Assembly (NCBI GenBank): GCA_002327315.1
Contig: DCVI01000153.1
Span: 1-16,983, forward strand
DNA length: 16,983 bases
Origin: Syntrophaceae bacterium UBA2192
Lineage (GTDB): Bacteria; Desulfobacterota; Syntrophia; Syntrophales; UBA2192
Direction: 5' to 3'
The notes beneath the pieces are model-generated. The model did not search any database. It was not told the DNA's origin and saw nothing but the letters and a program-made list of their open reading frames with translations. Shown one piece after another: positions 12,695 through 16,983 of this stretch; positions within the stretch are counted from its first letter, which is position 1, and every line of letters starts with the position of its first letter. The position numbers and the translations under genes are program-made.

Positions 12695-13324
12695 CTACTT
12701 CGCGCCGCCCTTGAGCAGCCCCGCGAAGCGACGGTTCGCTTCCTCCCAGCTGACGATGCTCCAGAAGGCTTCGACGAACTTCGCCCGGAGATTCTTGTAG
12801 TCCAGGTAGTAAGCGTGCTCCCACACGTCGAGCACCAGGAGGATCGAAAACATGGGGTAGACGTTCACGTTGTGCTTCTCGATCTGCATGATGACGGGGC
12901 GGTTCGTTAGCTGGCAGAATGTGAGGGCCGCCCATCCGGAGCCCTCGGCGCTCACGGCCGCCTGGGTAAATTCCTTCTGGAAGCGCTCGAAGCCGCCGAA
13001 TTCCTTGTCGATGGCCGCCCCGAGAACACCTGCCGGCTTCCCGCCGCCGCCTTTGCCCGCCGGTGCGAGGTTCGCCCAGAAGAGGCTGTGGAGCAGGTGC
13101 CCGCCGATATGGAAGGAAAGCTCCTTGAGAGTCGCTTTCATGTCGAGGTCGCTTCCGGCCTTGCGGCCCTGTTCGAGCTTCTCGAAGACGGCATTGGCGC
13201 CGGTCACGTAGGCCTGATGGTGCTTCTCATGGTGGAGCTGCAGCTGTTCTTCGGAAATGTACGGCGCCAATTCCTTGTAACCGTACGGCAGTTTTGGTAA
13301 AGAATAGAAATGGGGTTTTTCCAT
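12695..13324 (-). CDS. sodB: Superoxide dismutase, Fe/Mn family
   Basis: The 209-residue cytosolic enzyme disproportionates superoxide to oxygen and peroxide. The four metal ligands are H31 (LHHEKHHQAYV), H79 (GGHLLHSLFW), D166 and H170 (DVWEHAYYLDY). The substrate-gate H35 and Y39 region and the GSGWAAL segment (128-134) are present. The glycine-rich insert near 90-97 and the GGH form of the second helix resemble archaeal and anaerobe Fe-type or cambialistic enzymes. The metal cannot be fixed by eye, so the symbol sodB is a best guess. AAGGAGG sits 5 nt before the ATG, a strong start. The gene is divergent from the PAS/HD-GYP gene across 191 bp. Its own promoter is not clear; a TATACC lies near 13390 on the minus strand. 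Confidence 0.93.
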   Translation of the reverse strand: MEKPHFYSLPKLPYGYKELAPYISEEQLQLHHEKHHQAYVTGANAVFEKLEQGRKAGSDLDMKATLKELSFHIGGHLLHSLFWANLAPAGKGGGGKPAGVLGAAIDKEFGGFERFQKEFTQAAVSAEGSGWAALTFCQLTNRPVIMQIEKHNVNVYPMFSILLVLDVWEHAYYLDYKNLRAKFVEAFWSIVSWEEANRRFAGLLKGGAK

Positions 13325-13449
13325 GGGGTCCTCCTTGTTCTTTGAGTTGATTCCCGATGAATGATGACGGCCGGTAACAAAAACGGTATACGCAGGAAAG
13401 GCCCATCAAGCATGAAACCCTGTGAGCTTCTGAGACATATTAATATTAG

Positions 13450-13478
13450 TTTACATGATTCACTGAGAGAAAAATAGT
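13450..13478 (+). promoter_or_regulatory. Candidate promoter of the PAS/HD-GYP gene
   Basis: TTTACA (13450-13455), a 17-nt spacer, then AATAGT (13473-13478) on the plus strand, 37 bp before the ATG. The surrounding 60 bp are A/T-rich and include a 10-bp palindrome, ATATTAATAT, near 13438-13447. No regulator site is recognised. Confidence 0.45.
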
Positions 13479-13515
13479 TCAAAAATTCAAGGCCGAATCT
13501 CCCGGAACGGACACA

Positions 13516-15414
13516 ATGAAAAAAGACGAAATCCGGACCAAGCGGGATCTCATCGCCGAGGTGGAGGAACTTCGCGGGCTGATCGCCCGTCACCGGGAAA
13601 CGGAAGCCCGGTTGAGGGAGACGGAGGAGCTGTACCGCAACCTCGCCGACAGCTCCCCTGTGGGCCTTTACCTGCTCGTACAGGGGAAGTTCCATTTTCT
13701 CAATGCCCAATTCGAGCGAAGCACGGGGTATCGCGCAGACGAGCTCATCGGGCAGGATGCCCTCTTCATGGTCCACCCTGAAGACCGTGAAAGGGTCCGC
13801 CGGGAAGCCATCGAGATGTTGAGGGGAAAGCGGACGTCCCCCTACGAATTCCGGACGATCACCAAGGACGGCCGGATCCGCTGGATCCTGGGAACCGTGG
13901 CCTCGATCCCCTTCTGGGGCGAACGCGCCGTTCTCGGAAATCACTTGGACATCTCGGAGCAGAAGGAGGCCCGTCAGAAGCTGGATGAGTTGAAAACCCT
14001 GGAGGCTTCCATCCTCGATGCCCTGCCCGTGGCTGTCATCGGGCTCCGGGAGCGGCAGATCATCTCTGCCAACCGAGCGGTGGAGACCATTTTCGGCTGG
14101 AAGCCCGAAGAAATCATCGGGCGCAATACGCGGTTTCTCTACCGCAGCGACGACGGGTACGAGGAGATCGGCCGGCACTTCTACCCCGTCCTGGAGAGGC
14201 AGCGGATCTTCAGCGAGGAGTTCCCCTGCCGGCACAGGGACGGCCATGACATCCTCTGCTTCGTCAGCACGTCGCGCATCGGGGCCAACCTCGAGGAAAA
14301 GCGCATCGTCGCCACCTACGAGGACATCACCGAGCGCAAGCGCGCCGAGGCGGCCCTGAAGGGAAGCGAGGAGAGGCTGCGGGCCATCCTGGAGGGATCG
14401 CCCACACCCACCTTCGTCATCGACCGCAGCCACCGGCTCATCGGATGGAACAAGGCGCTCGAGGAGTTGACCGGAGCCCGAAGCGATGCCGTCATCGACA
14501 CCGATGAGCACTCAAAGATTCTCTATGGCGAAAAGCGCCCTACCGTCGCGGATCTGCTGGTCGACGGGGCGGCGGACCTGACGGCCGAGATCCGGAAATG
14601 GTACGGCGGGTACTACCGGCGCTCGGAGCTCCTGGAAGAGGCCTACGAGGCAACGGGCCCGTTCAGCTTCCCGGGCAAGGAGCCGCGCTGGCTCCACTTC
14701 ACCTCGGCCGCCGTACGGGACGCCAAAGGGGAGATGATCGGCGCCATCGAAACGATGACCGACATCTCGCCGCTCAAGAGGGCCGAGGATGAGCTGAGAG
14801 AAAACGTCGAGAGACTCAAGAAGGTGATGAGCGGCGTCATCCGCGCCATCGACGTGATCGTCGAGACGCGCGACCCCTACACGGCGGGGCATCAGCATCA
14901 GGTGGCAAGGCTCGCCGCAGCCATCGCAACGGATATGGGCCTCCCCGCAGAAACGGTCGAGGCGATCTACGTGGCCGCCTCGATCCACGACCTCGGGAAG
15001 ATCTACGTCCCCGCCGAGATTCTCAGCAAGCCGGGGCGCATCAGCGACATCGAGAGAGGGTTCATCCGCACGCATCCCCGGGTGGGCTACGACATTTTAA
15101 AGAGCATCGACTTCCCCTGGCCGATTGCGGAAATCGTGCTGCAGCATCACGAACGAATGAACGGCTCCGGTTACCCCCGCGGCCTCAAGGACGGCGATAT
15201 CCGGATCGAGGCGCGTATCATCGGCCTGGCCGACGTGGTGGAGTCGATCGGCTCCCATCGCCCCTACAGACCGACCCTCGGCATCGATAAGGCCCTCGAC
15301 GAGATCCGGGCAAACAGGGGGATCCTCTACGACCCCGACGCCGTCGATGTGTGCCTGTCCCTGTTCGAGAAAAAGCAATTCGCCTTCGAGGTGCCACCAC
15401 TGGGCGGGGGATGA
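13516..15414 (+). CDS. Three-PAS HD-GYP phosphodiesterase (cyclic-di-GMP signalling)
   Basis: This 632-residue cytosolic protein senses signals through PAS domains and probably hydrolyses cyclic di-GMP. After a short coiled coil (about 8-40) come PAS1 (38-150), with a PAC end GNHLDISEQK, PAS2 (160-275, ending TYEDITERKRAE) and PAS3 (283-420, ending IETMTDISPLKRAE). PAS3 has an insert of about 50 residues rich in W, Y and acidic residues (340-385). Another coiled coil leads to the HD-GYP domain (about 440-620). The domain retains metal ligands in AGHQHQVARLA, HDLGKI (H491, D492), THPRVGYDIL, QHHERMNGSGYP (544-554) and GLADVVE. No membrane helix is seen. The start has only a weak GGA upstream. 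It stands alone, divergent from sodB. Confidence 0.92.
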   Translation: MKKDEIRTKRDLIAEVEELRGLIARHRETEARLRETEELYRNLADSSPVGLYLLVQGKFHFLNAQFERSTGYRADELIGQDALFMVHPEDRERVRREAIEMLRGKRTSPYEFRTITKDGRIRWILGTVASIPFWGERAVLGNHLDISEQKEARQKLDELKTLEASILDALPVAVIGLRERQIISANRAVETIFGWKPEEIIGRNTRFLYRSDDGYEEIGRHFYPVLERQRIFSEEFPCRHRDGHDILCFVSTSRIGANLEEKRIVATYEDITERKRAEAALKGSEERLRAILEGSPTPTFVIDRSHRLIGWNKALEELTGARSDAVIDTDEHSKILYGEKRPTVADLLVDGAADLTAEIRKWYGGYYRRSELLEEAYEATGPFSFPGKEPRWLHFTSAAVRDAKGEMIGAIETMTDISPLKRAEDELRENVERLKKVMSGVIRAIDVIVETRDPYTAGHQHQVARLAAAIATDMGLPAETVEAIYVAASIHDLGKIYVPAEILSKPGRISDIERGFIRTHPRVGYDILKSIDFPWPIAEIVLQHHERMNGSGYPRGLKDGDIRIEARIIGLADVVESIGSHRPYRPTLGIDKALDEIRANRGILYDPDAVDVCLSLFEKKQFAFEVPPLGGG

Positions 15415-15420
15415 AAAGAA

Positions 15421-15460
15421 GTGTCTTAGTGCTCAAGTGCTTTAGTGTCTGAGTGAAGAA
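15421..15460. repeat. Period-8 array after the HD-GYP gene
   Basis: GTGTCTTA (15421-15428), GTGCTCAA, GTGCTTTA, GTGTCTGA and GTGAAGAA (to 15460) are in strict period 8. A purine tract, AAGAAAAGAAGAA, follows. No inverted partner is seen here. Confidence 0.75.
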
Positions 15461-15468
15461 AAGAAGAA

Positions 15469-15485
15469 CCCCTTTTTCTAAGGGG
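15469..15485 (+). terminator. CCCCTT/AAGGGG hairpin between HD-GYP and aminotransferase genes
   Basis: CCCCTT (15469-15474), loop TTTCT, then AAGGGG (15480-15485) form a 6-bp perfect stem. A T-run lies in the loop, not after it, so a terminator role is uncertain. Confidence 0.3.
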
Positions 15486-15490
15486 GGGTG

Positions 15491-15526
15491 GACCAGATAG
15501 ACCAAATAGACCAGACAGACCAAACC
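15491..15526. repeat. Period-9 array before the aminotransferase gene
   Basis: GACCAGATA (15491-15499), GACCAAATA, GACCAGACA and GACCAAACC (to 15526). The reverse complement contains GGTCTGTCTGGTC, the same 9-bp family as 12410-12430. The array ends one base before the GGAGG of the next gene. Confidence 0.75.
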
Positions 15527-15545
15527 GGAGGTTCAACGCCCGAAC

Positions 15546-16754
15546 ATGAAAAAACTCGTCGACACCATCGCCACGGAAGACCGTCACATGCCGCCGTTTT
15601 TCACCAAGCTCCCCCTCTCCATCGAACGCGGCGAGGGGATCTACGTCTGGGACGAGTCGGGGAGGCGCTACATCGACTTCACCGCCGGTTGGGGCGTCAC
15701 CTGCCTGGGGCACGCACACCCCGCCATCACCGGGGCCCTGACCGAGCAGGGCCGGAAAATTATCCAGAACCCGAACTCGGGCCTTACCTACTCGCCTGCC
15801 CGCGCGCAGCTCATCGCCCTGCTCACCGGGATTCTTCCATCGAATCTGACGCGGGTCTTTTTTTCCAGCAGCGGCGCCGAGGCAAACGATGCCGTGATCA
15901 AGCTGGCCCGGAAGGTCACGGGCCGGATGGACGTCGTCTCGACGGAGCAGAGCTTTCACGGCCGGACGATCAGCACGGCCTCGGCTACGGGCCAGGCCAA
16001 GCACCGCGAGCGTTTCAACCCGCTCATGCCCAACTACATCTTCGTTCCCTATGGCGACGTCGGGGCCATCGCCGAGGTGCTCGGTGAGCAGACGGCCGCC
16101 GTCATCCTGGAGCCGATCCAGGGTGAAGGAGGCGTCAACGTCCCGCCCGAAGGCTATCTCCGTGACGTGGAGAACCTATGCCGAAAGGCGGGCGCCTGCC
16201 TGATCGTCGACGAGGTTCAGACGGGCTTCTGCCGGACAGGTCCCATGTTCGCGGTCACCCAACTGGGCGTCCGGCCGGATTTCATGACCCTGGCAAAGGG
16301 GATCGCCGGGGGGTTCCCCTTCGGCGCCTTCGCCCTCTCCGAGGCGGTGTCGGCAAAACTCGAAAAGGGCGACCATGGCGGCACCTACTGCGGAAACCCC
16401 CTGGGCTGCGCCGTGGCGTACACCGTGATCCGGCACCTGGTGGAGAACGACATCGAGCAGAACGTGAAGAACGTCGGCGCGCTCATCCACGAGCAGATGC
16501 TCCTCTGGAAAGATCGCTTCCCGGCCATGATCGCGGATGTGCGAGGGAGGGGGCTGCTTCTGGCCATGGAGATCGCCGATGCGGCAACGGCCGAGCGGAT
16601 CTTCAGCGAGGCCCTGAAGCGGGGCCTCATCCTCAACCTGATCCAGACGAAGGTCATCCGTCTCTGCCCGGCCCTCAACGTGACGCCCGGCGAAGCGGAG
16701 ATGGTCCTGTCGATCCTGGACGAGGCCCTCGAGGCAGCGGCAGAAAAAGACTGA
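15546..16754 (+). CDS. Class III PLP aminotransferase (acetylornithine aminotransferase-like)
   Basis: This 402-residue fold-type I enzyme transfers an amino group from an omega-amino acid such as N-acetylornithine or a related diamine to 2-oxoglutarate. It has the opening RGEGIYVWDESGRRYIDF (28-45), SSSGAEAND (107-115) for PLP phosphate, SFHGRT (136-141), EPIQGEGGV (189-197), D222 in VDEVQTGFCRTG, the Schiff-base K251 in LAKGIAGGFPFGAF, and GTYCGNPLGCA (279-289). Length is normal for ArgD-type enzymes. No arg gene is next to it, so lysine, GABA or putrescine routes are not excluded and no symbol is given. The only clear GGAGG is 14 nt before the ATG, which is long; an ATG 14 codons in (15588) is a weaker alternative because the first residues fit the family. 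Confidence 0.9.
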   Translation: MKKLVDTIATEDRHMPPFFTKLPLSIERGEGIYVWDESGRRYIDFTAGWGVTCLGHAHPAITGALTEQGRKIIQNPNSGLTYSPARAQLIALLTGILPSNLTRVFFSSSGAEANDAVIKLARKVTGRMDVVSTEQSFHGRTISTASATGQAKHRERFNPLMPNYIFVPYGDVGAIAEVLGEQTAAVILEPIQGEGGVNVPPEGYLRDVENLCRKAGACLIVDEVQTGFCRTGPMFAVTQLGVRPDFMTLAKGIAGGFPFGAFALSEAVSAKLEKGDHGGTYCGNPLGCAVAYTVIRHLVENDIEQNVKNVGALIHEQMLLWKDRFPAMIADVRGRGLLLAMEIADAATAERIFSEALKRGLILNLIQTKVIRLCPALNVTPGEAEMVLSILDEALEAAAEKD

Positions 16755-16789
16755 TCGCTTTCCATATCCGGCTGAAGATGGAGCAATGG

Positions 16790-16983
16790 ATGAGACAACG
16801 AATCTTTCTGGTCTGCGGGCTGATTCTTTATACACTCCTGACTGCAGGGCGATCTCCGGCATGGGCTCAAGAGACACAGAGCCCTCAAATGTCTGCGGTG
16901 GTTGCCGAGATCGGACGGATCGGAAAGGCCGCCAGGGGAACGGTAGGCGTCGCGGCCATCCATCTGGAAACGGGCCGCAGGGT
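16790..16983 (+). CDS. Class A beta-lactamase-like serine hydrolase, N-terminal part (cut by window end)
   Basis: Sixty-four codons are visible, open to the window end. The product starts with a signal peptide (MRQRIFLVCGLILYTLLTAG...) and a likely cleavage site after AWA-26. The mature start includes IGRIGKAARGTVGVAAIHLETGR, which matches the first helix and strand of class A beta-lactamases and related serine hydrolases (typically GxVGVAAxxLETG). The catalytic SxxK would lie just beyond the window, so activity cannot be judged. I chose the ATG at 16790 because GGAG (16780-16783) is 6 nt upstream; an in-frame ATG four codons earlier overlaps that site. It follows the aminotransferase by 35 bp on the same strand and may be co-transcribed. 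Confidence 0.75.
   Translation, partial: MRQRIFLVCGLILYTLLTAGRSPAWAQETQSPQMSAVVAEIGRIGKAARGTVGVAAIHLETGRR

Noticed and set aside
15136..15177. Asn in place of Asp in the HHERMNGSGYP motif of the HD-GYP protein
   Set aside because: This is a common variant in active HD-GYP domains, and all metal-binding residues are kept.
1..16983. tRNA, rRNA or riboswitch
   Set aside because: No cloverleaf, CCA-end or known aptamer core was recognised by eye on either strand; biotin control appears to be by BirA.

Overview
The window is GC-rich bacterial DNA, densely coded, with purine-rich ribosome-binding sites (GGAGG/AAGGAG). Gene content fits a free-living, probably anaerobic or microaerophilic member of the Desulfobacterota (former Deltaproteobacteria): a dedicated BioMNY biotin transporter with BirA, a PAS/HD-GYP signalling protein, WrbA, Fe/Mn superoxide dismutase, an exported superoxide-reductase-like protein and a b561-type membrane protein. 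The taxonomic guess is inference from gene content and repeat style, not from a marker gene.

Layout. Positions 3-13324 are almost entirely minus-strand: a truncated acetyltransferase remnant, RNase D, the biotin locus (birA, bioY, ecfA, ecfT read right to left), marC, wrbA, a NifS-like cysteine desulfurase, a b561-type membrane protein, an exported SOR-like protein, a YyaL/DUF255 protein, a TIGR01777 epimerase-like protein, a flavin-binding (PPOX-fold) protein, a short remnant of a questin-oxidase-like gene, and superoxide dismutase. One tiny, very basic plus-strand gene (4861-4992) is divergent from birA. From 13516 onward genes are on the plus strand: a three-PAS HD-GYP protein, a class III aminotransferase and the start of a class A beta-lactamase-like serine hydrolase cut by the window end.

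How genes work together. The clearest unit is biotin salvage. BioY captures biotin, EcfA/EcfT energise uptake, and BirA attaches biotin to carboxylases and probably represses the locus through a 13-bp perfect inverted repeat (4714-4752) that resembles known BirA operators. bioY/ecfA and ecfA/ecfT overlap by ATGA, so they are probably translationally coupled. The SOR-like protein and b561 gene form a possible envelope redox pair.

The most unusual signal is between the genes. Many intergenic gaps hold short degenerate tandem arrays of 7-, 8- or 9-bp units. Several arrays are followed, after a short A/G-rich (or T/C-rich) spacer, by a second array that is the reverse complement, giving large imperfect hairpins. 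Unit sequences differ from place to place, but the architecture recurs. Arrays abut two broken genes and run into the stop codons of birA and the cysteine desulfurase. A separate ~129-nt palindrome (7918-8046) of different design sits after the b561 gene.
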